Below, piece by piece: positions 33,852 through 44,788 of a stretch of DNA of 64,000 nucleotides. The notes beneath the pieces are model-generated. The model had not been told where the DNA came from. It made no database searches and saw nothing but the letters and a program-made list of their open reading frames with translations. Source of the DNA: Beverwykella pulmonaria. Lineage: Eukaryota > Ascomycota > Dothideomycetes > Pleosporales > Melanommataceae. The first letter of the stretch is position 1. The number at the start of each line of letters is the position of its first letter. Made by a program: the position numbers and the translations under genes. The stretch spans positions 201,705-265,704 of the forward strand of contig BCHH01000022.1 in NCBI GenBank assembly GCA_001599595.1, given 5' to 3'.

Positions 33852-36800
33852 TGGACAACAATGTACTATCTCTCTTGGCCCCCTGCTACACCATGTCTCT
33901 GGCGTTGAAGGCGTTTCTTCCTTTTTTTTTTCTTTTTTCTTTCTTCGGTCAGGCTTTTGGACCGCAGCGAGTATCTTGCATGGCATGGGTGTTGGAGTCA
34001 CTCAATTGAGTTTTCGATGAAGCAGTGGCTAGGGCACACGAGGGAATTGCTTGCTGGCGCCAATATCGAGTGCAGTCTGGGTAGATACGATTTAGCAAGG
34101 ATCCATATGTATTGCATATTTTGCATTGTGCGTCTTCTTTGGACTTTGGGGCGAAAAGACCGAAGCGGAGGAGATATCTAGGTTTAGGTCGAGGTGGAAC
34201 CAATCGAATAAGATGCCACAACCTTAAACTTATTTTCTATGGTATAGACAATTGTGTAAAGAATAATAAGATTACTTCACCGTTTGCGTTGCGTCTCGCC
34301 TTCGAACGAGCGGACTGCGGACATGGGAAGGCACTCGGTGTTGGCGTGCGCTGCGAGGTTCGTTCGGTGTTTAGCGGCCAGGGCGTCGGCGTTTCGAAAC
34401 ACGACCCAAGTCAAGGATCACTCCGCAACATGACAGTATGGGTTGTGCTTGACACGATCCACAATTTCCCGTACAGCGTGTGAGACTGGGGAGGAAGCAG
34501 TTCGGTGTTTAGCACGGGCTCATAGTTTGAAATTGTGGAAGCGCATCGCATCCTTTGACTTTTTCAAATTAGTACCTATGATTTCTTTATCTACGGCATA
34601 AAAATCCGACGGAATCGATTGGAATCGAAGAAACATGCTCATCACATGACACAGACATTGAAAAGTTCGGCAAAATGAATTGATTTGAACAAGTGTTCTC
34701 TGACAATTGATGAATGTCCAGAGGTATGTCGCATGCGTTAGCGACCTTCTTGCTGTCATTCTACTGTAGGGCTAATGCAGGTACTATATAGATGCAGTCT
34801 CTTATCGATACGTTAAGTCGGATGCAAGTGCTGAGGCAATTTATTTTAGTAGATTACTGATGGCACTCTTTGAGTGGTCGGATCGGAAAATGAAGGTGGA
34901 GATTGTTCTGCAGTCTTTTTCTGCAGTTATTTTCGCTTGGGGAGACGTACCTACTGCTGCCACGGTGGTACAGCGCGCTCGCGAGATGGAACGGTGGAGA
35001 TTTAGTGTGGGGAACGGTGGGTGCGAGGACGAAAACTCTGAGAAAGTGAGCAGGATCAGGACTGAGCCATTTTGTCGCACGAAATGATGGGAGGACTGTG
35101 CTGCTCGGCTGAGAGCTGAGAGCTGGGGAGGATGATGGATGCGAGGAAGGTGTACGGCGTGCGATGCAGTGCGGCGAGGCAGAGATGGAGAGTTCGGCTG
35201 CCTGAGTTCTGAATATTTTGCTCTATTTCGTTCGACTTGACTGCTCTCTCCAAATGGGCGTTCACGTTTCAATTGCACCCTACAATCACCCATAGTATCT
35301 GCGCTCTCTAGACGCAGACGAACGGCCTGTGGAACGGTCTTCGGAGATGCCTCCAAGCACGTGGTGCCCTCCGGCTGACGGGCGGTGAGGATTCGCATCC
35401 GTCTGCCTCGTGTCCGTTCCGCTCCGCGTTTGGTCGTCATGTTGAGTTGTCTTGCATGCCAGGTTGGCTATATTAGGAAGTCGGTTAATATATTAACTAT
35501 GAAAACTCGAGGATTTGGAGGCAAGCTTGTCCTGGCTGTGAGGGGAATATGACGAGTGGATATAGAGAGGGTTGGCAATTGCCGTGCACTGAGCCTGGCT
35601 GTTGGGAATGGGTGGAGGTCGTGCTTGTTGAGATGGGAATTGATGGGGGGATGTGAGGGGCGCCTAAGACGTGAGAACGAGGATATGCAGTCATCTCTTA
35701 TCTAGCTGTACGGGCGCTCTGCTGTGCTACGGAGTTATATTGCGCTGATGAGAGTGAGGTGCGAGGTGTATTTTGGCCGTTGGCGAGCTTATCGATAGAC
35801 GCACAAGTTGTCGTCAGCAGCTGGGGCAGCATGCCGTCCATCCTATCTCACTCATCCCCTCATTCACGTGCTGCCCAAACCAATTCCTCCACAGCTCATC
35901 TCGATTCACGATTCAACATCCAAAGGACGCGCAACCTTCGCTCACACGCACAACAACATGAAGCGGAGATTCCGCAGACACCGAGTCGAGCGACGGAGAT
36001 GGAGCCAGGCCATGCTTCGCCAAGCGCTAGTTCCTTTTGCGTTTGCACCGTCGTCGGGCCCACAGTCCGCATGGCGCCCTGCTAACCTGCCCCCTGGAGC
36101 CTGGAGGCCAGAAATCTCACCCGGAGAGAGGGCAGGTAGGCGTTGTCAATCCGCTAAACTGGGGCCTTGTCGAACCCGATGCGGTGACGGGTGACGCAGC
36201 AACCTTCGAGCCGCTCCAACAGCGTGTCTCTTTCCCAGGCTGGGCGGACCGCTTCCAAATTGGCGAGCCTGTGGACCACAACCGGCTCAAAAACGCTTCT
36301 GCCTCGCTGGCCTGTGAACGGCGGCTGCAGTTTGTTTTCTGCAGCTCCCCTGCGCGCTGCTACAGTCATGCAAGCGGGTTCCTGAGTGCTGAAACGGCGG
36401 CGTTCTGCAGCGGCAAATTGAGGAGCGCCACGGTTGGCCGGCTGCCAGAGACAAGCTTTGCCACGCCGATCACCCAACAAACATCTCTGCCCAGCTGGTT
36501 GGCTGTCCGCGTGGATGGCGTGCCCTGTGCCTGGCGCTTGCCCCGAAATAGGCGAGAGCGAGGCCCTGATGCGACTCAGGCCTAAGAAAAGTCTGATCGC
36601 TTCGGGCTGACTACCGCTTGCCGCTGACCTGCTCGTTTGTGTGCTGTCCAGGCCAGGTCCGCCGCCTCTCTGAATGGGAGCTGGAGTCCGTCCCGCGCCT
36701 CCGTATATGAGGTGCGCCGGTCCCAGACCCCTCTTCATCCCCTACCTTCTTTCATCCACTGTCCACGTGTGCTGTTGCGTTCACTCTCTCTGAGCATTCG

Positions 36801-36961
36801 CTCGTTCCATTCTTTGTCTCCATAGACACCACTCTCTTTCCAATTGCTCCGCAATAGCCCTGGTCGGCCACGATTGAATCCAAAACAATTCCTGCGCTCG
36901 AAGCTGCAACTGGACCTCCTTCTTGATATACTGCACCAACCATTGAAAACACTCAGATATC
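33852..36961. other. 3.1-kb intergenic stretch
   Basis: No confident gene. A 199-codon ATG frame on the minus strand (34841-35440) has no domain and simple composition. From about 36030 to 36700 the DNA is GC-rich, so long open frames appear on both strands; neither shows family features. The last 250 bases are CT-rich, typical of the promoter and leader of a strongly expressed gene, here the GH128 gene. Confidence 0.4.
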
Positions 36962-38434
36962 ATGTCTTCCACCATGAAGTTTGGCCTCTTGGCCCTCATC
37001 TCCTCTGCTGTGGCGGTTCCTCACTACGGCCACAACCGACATCATCACAAGGGTGGCAAGGGACATGGCACTGGAACTGGCGGTCTCCCAGCCTACCCCA
37101 CCGGCTACAACCACACTGCTCTTCCCTATGCCACTGGCAGCGGTTCTCCCGAGCTTACGACGACCATCGTGAACACCGCGTACGAAACCCAGACTATCGT
37201 CTCGACCATCTACGCCACGAGGCCAGGAGGAGCAGAGCCCAGCTCTGTTGCCCCGCTCGATGTTGTTAGCGGTGCTGCTGTCTGCGGACCTGAGACCGTT
37301 CTCGTCACTGCCACCGAGCAAGTCACCGTCACGGTTACTGCTCCCGGCTCGTCCGGTTCAGCGGTGCCGTCTGAAGTCCCAGTTCCATCTGAGGCTCCAG
37401 TGTCGTCTGAGGCCCCAGCACCCACATCGACCGCCGCCGCCGAGGCTGTGTCCAGCTCGACTGTGCCGTCACCCTCGACATCCTATGGTAAGCGAGAAGC
37501 CCAAGATGTCGACTGGTCTAAGGTCAATTATGACTTTTCTAACGTGGATTGGAATAAAGTCTTCAACAGCCCCGCACCTGCACCAGCTCCTGCGCCAGCA
37601 CCCTCCTCCGCGCCAGCACCAGCACCCGCACCCGTGCAGGCTTCTGCCCCCGTCGCCGTTGAGGCCCCAGTTGCTACGTCTACGCCCGCCTCGTCTAGTG
37701 GCTCGTACACTGGCGCCAAGCGTGGTCTTGCGTACAACGACATCGGCCTCTGCAGTGCCTTCTCCAACGGCAAGTTTGGATTCGCCTACAACTGGGCCCA
37801 GGCCGAGAGCGGCGCCCTCCCCAATGGCGTCCAATACATTCCCATGATGCATAAGACTTCTGACTCCACTGCTGAGGCATTCCTCGCCAACGTCGACGCT
37901 GCTGTCGCCAAGGGAACGACTGCCGTCATGACTTTCAATGAGCCCGATCACTCTGCCCAGGCCAACATGTCTCCCGAAGACGCTTGCACCGCATGGAGCA
38001 GCTACATCCAGCCCATTACCAGCTCTCATCCCAACGTGGCCATTCTCTCCCCATCCGTCACCAACGGCCCGGCTCCTATGGGTCTTGACTGGCTTAGCCG
38101 CTTCAAGTCTGGCTGCCCTGGTGCCACTTTCCATGCTGCCAATATCCATTGGTACGACCAGTACGATGACCAGACTTTCAACCGCTTCAAGGCGCATGTT
38201 GAGCTGGCCATCAGCACGTTCAACATGCCCGTCTGGATCACTGAGTTCGGTCTTAACCCCGGCACTGCTACCGCAGACCAAGCTGCCTCCTTCCTCAAGG
38301 AAGCCGTCGCTTACCTTGATGGCAACGCGTCCGTCCAGGGTTACGCTTGGTTCATGGTTGGCACTGACGCCAGCTTCAACATGCTCAACTCTGGCAACGG
38401 TCTCTCCGCCACTGGTGAGGTCTATGCCTCGTAA
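36962..38434 (+). CDS. Secreted GH128 (Asl1-type) beta-1,3-glucanase-like wall protein
   Basis: Single-exon gene, 490 aa (start 36962; ATG at 36974 is an alternative). A signal peptide (KFGLLALISSAVAVP) is followed by a His/Gly stretch (HYGHNRHHHKGGKGHG), a Ser/Thr/Pro-rich wall-type linker, a KR site likely cut by Kex2 (SYGKREAQ) and an Ala-Pro repeat of about 40 residues. The catalytic domain starts near residue 250 (KRGLAYND). It has FNEPD with the presumed acid/base Glu (about residue 327) and WITEFGL with the presumed nucleophile Glu (about residue 428), the GH128 arrangement. The protein probably cleaves or remodels beta-1,3-glucan in the cell wall. The Ala-Pro and Ser/Thr regions suggest heavy O-glycosylation; no GPI signal is visible. 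Confidence 0.93.
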   Translation: MSSTMKFGLLALISSAVAVPHYGHNRHHHKGGKGHGTGTGGLPAYPTGYNHTALPYATGSGSPELTTTIVNTAYETQTIVSTIYATRPGGAEPSSVAPLDVVSGAAVCGPETVLVTATEQVTVTVTAPGSSGSAVPSEVPVPSEAPVSSEAPAPTSTAAAEAVSSSTVPSPSTSYGKREAQDVDWSKVNYDFSNVDWNKVFNSPAPAPAPAPAPSSAPAPAPAPVQASAPVAVEAPVATSTPASSSGSYTGAKRGLAYNDIGLCSAFSNGKFGFAYNWAQAESGALPNGVQYIPMMHKTSDSTAEAFLANVDAAVAKGTTAVMTFNEPDHSAQANMSPEDACTAWSSYIQPITSSHPNVAILSPSVTNGPAPMGLDWLSRFKSGCPGATFHAANIHWYDQYDDQTFNRFKAHVELAISTFNMPVWITEFGLNPGTATADQAASFLKEAVAYLDGNASVQGYAWFMVGTDASFNMLNSGNGLSATGEVYAS

Positions 38435-39334
38435 ACCAGCTATGTCGTGTATGGGTTTGCATTTCCGGCGCTTTCAAAATTTTCTTCTACTCGGATATAG
38501 GATTAGGTGGGCTGGATACAGGTTTATAGGGGATCTATACACAAGACGGATCTGATGTGCCCGTCAGTAGTGTATTCTGTGTATTCGTTTCTCTTTTGTA
38601 TATTTGGGGAAGGGGGTTTGGTGCGCAACGTAGTTCTGTGGGTGAGGTGAAATGAACCTGTTGTCGAGATGACAACGATGCCAACACTATCGATCTTGCA
38701 TTGCTGTGATGTGTGACCCTTGAATAGTGTCCCTGTGACAGATTAGGTGCTGAAAGAAGAATGGTAAAGAGCTGCTTCTGATCCGTAGCACATTTCAAGT
38801 TCTGGCTTTGGTGTATAAAAGACTTCTTTGGATGTATGCTGTTCTTTACAGGCCTCGAATTTCGTGAGCGCTCAATCGTGCTCTTGGTTATTTTTGTGCT
38901 GGACATGGACGGAGCTACGGTGAGGTTGAGGTTCAGGCTCGCGATCCCCAAAATAAGAGAACCGGGATGCGCTAGTCATCCTTTACAATCTGCCAACTCA
39001 CACCGTTTTGACTTTAGCCAACCAGCATGCAGGATCCAGTTCCAATACGATCTGCGGTTAGACTGATTTTTAGTGCGCATGTCGTACGTCAGGGATTCCG
39101 ACTCCCTCCAACCTCATCCACATCAATGGTGCTTTCTTTCCCTCCGATGGCCCGATCAGAGATTTAAGTCCGATTAGTGCCTGGGTATATATAACGCGAT
39201 GCCGCCTTGTCGTTTGCGGGTTCTTGCATTGCGATACGAAGACGAGTTAGACGCTTGACCCATTTCTTCCGAAAACAGTTACCCATTACAGACGTTAAAT
39301 ACATATCCAATCATTGTACGGATAGTAGACCACC
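38435..39334. other. Intergenic between GH128 and Zn2Cys6 genes
   Basis: 3' flank of the glucanase and promoter of the regulator. No other feature recognised. Confidence 0.45.
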
Positions 39335-40870
39335 ATGCCACCTACGATATCACGGTTCCAAAATGGGCCAGAGAGAAAGAGGAAGGCGCATGCGAAGAGT
39401 AGGAAGGGATGTGGGAATTGTAAGTTGAGGCGGATCAAGGTTAGCCTCATTCTTCTTCAAGCCAAGTGGGCATACTAATCGACTAAAGTGTGACGAGAGC
39501 CATCCGCGGTGCCAGAAATGCGTCTTGTACAGTGTGTCGTGCAATTATGACGGCAGGAAGCACAGTCTGGATCTGGAAGCGCAGGGCGCGTTCCAGGTTG
39601 ATCTCACGCAGAGACCGCGGACGATTGAGAGGGTGATCGATCTGGGTCTGTCGCCGCCGGTGTCGGTTAATCAGAGTATTGTTGCTATGGCTAATGACTG
39701 TTTGAGCCAGGGGGCTTTGCAGATGGAGATAGAGTCTACGGGAGTCTTTAGCTCAAATTTCTGGACGATCACGGAGGGAGACCTAGACATTATGAAGAGG
39801 TTTCGGGAGAGAACTGTTATGACAGTTGGGACGGCCAAGACGGCCCCGGCGTATCGGGACTGCATTTTCCCTCTCTCATTCCAGGTAAATATACCCCAGA
39901 CCTCATCCCACCCCCTTCCTGCATGACTAACCCACCCCAGCACCCATTCCTCTTGCACATGGTCCTTAGCCTAACCCTCATGCACGACGCGCACCTCACA
40001 ACACACTCCCCTGCTCTTGCAAAAGCATATACACACACCTCACTCCAACACTGGAACATCGCCACCATCCTCTTTAACCGCGTTCTTTCTTCGCCTATCT
40101 CCCCGACCGCCCGCGACGCTATCTGGGCCACAGGCGCCTTCATCGGCGCCACAGTCTTCGCGTACGTCGAGTCCAATGACTCCGCCACAGCCTGGCCGCT
40201 AAAACCCGAAGATCCGAATGATCTAGATTGGCTGAAATTGAGTGAGGGGAAGAAAGCGATTTGGAAACTTGCGGATCCGCTGCGTCCAGATTCTATCTTT
40301 CATAATATTGCAGAGGAACAGAGCCATATCGCGGTCCCGGGTTGGATCCGTGCAAACGATCTGTCGAATTTGCCAGAGGATGTGCTGCAGATTTTCGACA
40401 TCACCCCGCAGAGCACAGTCGTCACCAATGTCTATCATATCCCTGCCCTCATCCTCTCGCACCTTCACTCCATGACGCCCACACACGACAACGTGCTCAA
40501 CTTCCTCTACTTCATGGGACACATGACGCCGAAGTTCCGGGAGCTATTGGAACTGAAGGATCCGAGGGCGTTGCTGCTGCTCGCGTGGTGGTTTGAGAAA
40601 TTGAAGGACGCTGAGCTGTGGTGGTTGACAAAGAGAGCGAGGGTTGAGGGTGAGGGGATTAAGAGATGGCTGGAGCGGAGGTTTGGGGTGGGCATTGTGG
40701 AGGATTTGTTCAAAAGGTTGGAGAGGGGGAGGCATCAGGATGGCGTAAGAGGTAGCGGAGAAGGAATGGGCTGGAGAGGGGTGGTGGGAGAATACGAGAA
40801 GCCAGCGCTGGCGGCGCCGTGGTGTGGGGTTCCTGCTGCATATGAGGGCATGGGCTGTCCTGTGCAGTGA
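39335..40870 (+). CDS. Zn2Cys6 transcription factor, UPC2-like layout
   Basis: Three exons: 39335-39439, 39489-39884 and 39941-40870, encoding 476 aa. The cluster starts after a basic stretch (KRKAHAKSRKGC) and reads GCGNCKLRRIKCDE, then HPRCQKCVLYSVSCNY, giving all six zinc-binding cysteines once the first intron (GTTAGC..TAAAG) is removed between LRRIK and CDE. The rest follows the short C6 regulators of the sterol-uptake (UPC2/ECM22) style: FPLSFQHPFLLHMVLSLTLMHD after the second intron, with a helical domain lacking the fungal-specific MHR. It binds DNA in the nucleus; the target genes are unknown. The C-terminal 100 residues are rich in Gly, Arg and Trp and little conserved. Confidence 0.9.
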
Positions 40871-41139
40871 GCGAAAAATCTACGTCCAAAGTAACATGAT
40901 ACATCTGTCTGCTGCTAACCTTCGACGGGCAGTAGCCCCATGCTCTTCAACCATCCCAACTTCCTCGGCTTCATCGACGGAGGCTCCTCGTCCAATACCC
41001 CGTCTAAGCCCTCTTCGCCTAGAAAATTACCTTCCTCCATGAGCCGCCTCCCGTACTCATTTCTCTCTTGCGCCTTCAACACCTCATCGCATTTGCGAGT
41101 ATGCACTCTAGACAGTCACTCGATATCGTCTTAGCCCAA
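40871..41139. other. 3' flank of the Zn2Cys6 gene
   Basis: A minus-strand open frame (40915-41106) ends here but has no recognisable domain; it may belong to the neighbouring ankyrin pseudogene. Confidence 0.35.
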
Positions 41140-42365
41140 TATTCAAAGCGATTGGTCTTCCCATCGCTTTTGCTTACTATTAAAGTCTTCCAGTTGCTCC
41201 ACTGTCAGTAGTTGCACAGGCGCCCGAAGGCCCTTGATGGGCACAACATAAATTTTCATCTTCTCCTCGCCCAGCCTCGTCAGAGAGTCTAGGATCAGCT
41301 CACTGCGTTTCTCGACTGGGCCACTGTGCTTCAGCAACAGCACCACCATCTATGCATTCTCATTTAAAGCCGCAATGTGCAGCGCCGCTGGCCCGTTACT
41401 AAATTTCCCACTGCCGGCATTGATGACCGGTTTCGTCCCAGAATACTCCTCTAGTAAGTACCACACCACATCTATCTTCCCCTGCGACGCAGCGGCACAC
41501 AGTGGCGTGAAGTAGTACTTGTGAGACACTTACTCGACATCAGCACCGTACTTCTCCAGAATCATCTAGGTGACGTTGAGCCGGCCCTCTCCCGCGACCG
41601 ACATCAGCCGCTGATGCAGCCAATCCTCATACATAGCCTTTGCCTCGGCATTCTCCACCGGAGTCTTAAATGAAGGCTTTATGGGGACGTTGGCAATGAG
41701 CGGGAATATTTCCGTGTCGTCGGATGTCTCGATCATGTCTTCGGTAGCGTTGAAAATATACACCTTGAACGAATTCTCCATTCCGTTGTCCCCCGGAGGA
41801 AGATACTCGAATTTTCCCGTCTGGGAATCCCACGGTGTGAGGTATGAGAGGAGTTAGAGGCTTGGAAGCGAAGCTTTGGAAATAGGATACCAGAGTGCGG
41901 TTCCAAGTACCTTCTCTGTTCTGCGTCAAGTTTGGCACCTTTCCATTCCCCTCCCGCGTCTGTGTCAGTCGGGTATCCCAATCTCTTAAGCACGAAAGCT
42001 AGCATGTCCACCGACGCCGAGCTCGCTGCAGAGCTCAACAACGTGCACTCTCTGCCCAGTCCCGCCTCGACGGTTTTGGATACTTCAAGATCAGTCGCAG
42101 CACTTCGGCATGTCCGGAACTTGCAGCGAGGGAAGGGATGTCGGGTACGTCGTTGGAATTGAAGGTTGGATCGGCGCCTTGCGCGAAGAGAAATTTGACA
42201 ACTGGGAATGAACCGGCTTTCGTGGCAAGCACCAATGGTGAATAGCCCTGCGAGTCGATGGTGTTCACATTGAGACTGTCTTTTTCGACTAGGAGCTTCG
42301 CGCGCGCGAAATGCTCCGCTGTACACGCGTCGTGCAGGGGGTAGAAGTCGCTCTCCTCCTCCTCC
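41140..42365 (-). pseudogene. Ankyrin-repeat protein pseudogene
   Basis: The minus strand reads YPLHDACTAEHFARAKLLVE, TIDSQGYSPLVLATKAGSF and GHAEVLRLILK, then in another frame ECTLLSSAASSASVDMLAFV, then in a third frame FTPLCAAASQGKIDVVWYLL and AALHIAALNENA. These are successive ankyrin repeats, joined across at least two frameshifts and interrupted by stops: TAG after GRLNVT, TAA after GADVE and TAG after NENA. The 5' end runs into the (TCC/TCA)n tract, whose length sets whether an upstream Glu/Asp-rich frame joins. No catalytic domain is seen. It is probably recently inactivated, since the frames are long. Confidence 0.78.
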
Positions 42366-42400
42366 CCCCCTCCTCCTCCTCCTCCTCCTCCTCCTCCTTC

Positions 42401-42434
<34 letters not shown>

Positions 42435-42540
42435 CCTCCTCCTCCTCCTCCTCCTCCTCCTCCTCCTCATCATCCTCCTCCTCCTCCTCCTCCTCCTCCT
42501 CCTCCTCTTCTTCTTCTTTCCCCTCCCTCCTCTTCTTTCC
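42350..42540. repeat. (TCC)n/(TCA)n trinucleotide tract
   Basis: About 190 bp of TCC repeats with an internal block of about ten TCA/ATC units and a CCCCCCC interruption. On the minus strand in one frame it encodes runs of Glu and Asp; in the ankyrin frame it encodes Gly/Glu. It lies at the 5' end of the ankyrin pseudogene. Confidence 0.95.
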
Positions 42541-43700
42541 CCTCCCCCGCCCTCTGCCCACTCTCAGCCCCAGATCAACACCTAACCCTATAACTCCCCC
42601 ACCACATCTGTCCGCCCTTCTCTCACCGCCCTATTTAAAACTCGTCTCTACCTTACCGGAAACTCTTCCAACACATCCCTCAACCTCTCAATTTGCTCCA
42701 GCCTAGCCGAGACGTCAAATATATGCCGCTGTGTGATGATACCCCGGCCAGTTTGGTCATACTAATAAGGATCCTGCACGTGCTTGGCTACGTAGGGAAA
42801 AACAGATAGGATGAATACTGGGAGTGGGGAGGTGGGGTGGCATATTTAGTTGGCGGGGGGGGAGTGTGATGGAAAGAAGGATTGGGAGCCATGCAGAGGT
42901 GGGGATGAGGGATTATGCGCTGTGGTTTCAAATTGGCGGTTTGTTGTCGTGGGGACAGGACTGGTAACCACCATGTCCTTCTTAGACAATACTGCATGTA
43001 CAGCCCTATAGCGTTTATGTGAAGCTCCCTATAAAGCGGAAAATGGCTTTAAGTTCTAGTGGCATAGCTCGTGTCTGGTTTGCAGTCGCTCTAAAGTATG
43101 ATTTGATGTAGATGAAGTACACAGTGCAAACGATGGCTCAACCCTGAGTTCTACTTAGAGTACTGTTCTCCATATTCAGGTATATCCGCTAGAGAGCATT
43201 TGGGATAGCCATTGCATAGACCATCAGGGTCCCTCTCCATTATCACTAACGGAGATCTCCGTATACGACCTCTGCTATCAGCCCATATTGAAGCCCACAC
43301 CATTTTCTGAGGAGGAGGACTTATTGATTGCGTAGAGAGCATCTTAGGCTTCTATTCCTCCCAAGGGTGCCTAAGTACCCATTTAGAATTTTGTCCACTG
43401 CCTGCCCCCCTTCTTTTTGTAAAATCGTTTACACTATACTATCTATTGCTAGGCTAGTACAATGATGCTTATGCGGGCTATGAAGCACTGCGTTCGCGCC
43501 GCTAATCCCTCTTTGCTAGGCTCTAAAGCAGGCAGCTACAGTAGCAGTCTTGCAACTGCGGCGCGTGCAAGCAATAACGAGAAATAAGGAAATACAAGTG
43601 CCTACTACACCCGCAATTTGTCCTGTTTTTGTTTTTGTTTGTTTTATTGCTTATGTTATTGTAGTCAGCTCTTAGAGAGCTCCAGCTGTTAGGAGTCATC
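42541..43700. other. Non-coding stretch between ankyrin and LINE relics
   Basis: No gene seen. The right part (about 43400-43700) may be the 3' end of the LINE relic that follows on the minus strand. Confidence 0.35.
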
Positions 43701-43759
43701 TTATTGTAGCAAGTTTTATTTCTTGTAGGAAGCCTATAATAGCTGTCCCTCCTTTTTTC

Positions 43760-44740
43760 ATATTAAATAAGTGTGCGCTTTCCTAGCACCTTTGCAGCCT
43801 TAGCTCTTTCCTTTCCGTGGTGCCTTGAGTTGCCAAAACATTCCCCCTTGTCGTCTTTGCCTACTGTCTTAGAGAATTGCTTAAAGAAGCCCTTCCCCAG
43901 CTTAAGTTGGTCGTATGCTGCCTGCGTCTTTGTAGAAGCAGGCAGTTGCTGTAGTATTAAGGTGAATCTAGTCCTGTCTTGTACGTGCTTGTAAGATTTC
44001 CCTTTCTCCTCTACTTTAGCTTGTTGCGACTGCAGTTTGCACTCTGCTAGAATTCTTTCTTTTGCTTTTCTCTTCAGATAGCTTATTGAAGTAGAGGGGA
44101 TCTTTCTTTCCTCTCTAGGCGTGCTTTAGCCAGCTTGTCTGCGTGCTCATTTCCTTCAATATTTTCGTGCCCAGGTACCCAGGTAGTAAAGACTTTGTTA
44201 TTCTTTATAGTAAGATGCTTGCACAGTTCTGTAATCTTATAGTACATGTACCTTTTGACCTCTTGCTAAAGAGATTATCTGTAGCCGTTTTAGGGATGCT
44301 TGGCGTATCAAGCTGTTGCCATTTCGTTATACCTAGCCGCTTAAAGGAAAATATATGTACCGAAAGATAGAAGAAATATCGTGGTCTCGTTAGTTTTTGG
44401 GTGTGTGTGTGTGTGTGCATATGTATATCGAGTTGAATAATGACGAAGCAAGCAGTTGAAAGAGAAGCCAAGACCCCTTCCCTGCGCCATGCATCCAAGC
44501 TTTCAACCATCGCCTGAGGTGGATTCGGGCAAAGCAGCTCTTCGCTACGGCACAAAAGATTGCTTAGGGCTTCATAGATTGCAATAAGTTTTGTGTCCAT
44601 AATCTCTGTCTTTTGCCCTAGGTTGATATTTCTTGTCTGTGTGTATTTCCCCTTCGCGACTTGACAGTATCCTGCTGCTACATCCTCCTCTTTCTTTGAT
44701 CCGTCTGTATAGATAACGATAGTACAGCTGATATATATAC
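43760..44740 (-). pseudogene. LINE-type retrotransposon relic, RNase H region
   Basis: The minus strand reads IVIYTDGSKKEEDVAAGYCQ, then MDTKLIAIYEALSNLL, typical of RNase HI domains in fungal non-LTR elements (first catalytic Asp in YTDGS). About 500 bases later it reads TTWVPGHENIEGNEHADKLAKA, the end of the same domain with its last Asp. Between them lie about 300 bases of unrelated sequence including a (CA)n run, and the frame is broken. No intact reverse transcriptase is present. The element is a truncated, dead copy. Confidence 0.82.
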
Positions 44741-44788
44741 TGAGTAATCAGTGGCACATCCACGTGACGGCATGGTGTCCTGGGCTTA
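44722..44788 (-). repeat. Dispersed repeat, copy C
   Basis: On the minus strand TAAGCCCAGGACACCA, CGTCACGTGGATGTGCC, then TATATATATCAGCTGTAC. A 6-bp deletion relative to copies A and D precedes the TA run. It ends where the RNase H frame of the LINE relic becomes readable (SCTIVIYTDGS), so the repeat may be part of that retroelement family or joined to it. Confidence 0.83.

Noticed and set aside
34841..35440. 199-codon ATG-started frame on the minus strand
   Set aside because: Simple Ser/Arg/Pro-rich composition, no domain, no splice structure, and overlapping open frames on other strands; probably chance.
36037..36738. Long overlapping open frames on both strands (182 and 194 codons)
   Set aside because: The DNA here is GC-rich, which lengthens random frames; neither protein shows family motifs, and the region lies upstream of the GH128 promoter.
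41530..41545. GTAAGT at a stop in the ankyrin pseudogene as a splice donor
   Set aside because: No acceptor at a usable distance restores the frame, and other stops and frameshifts remain.
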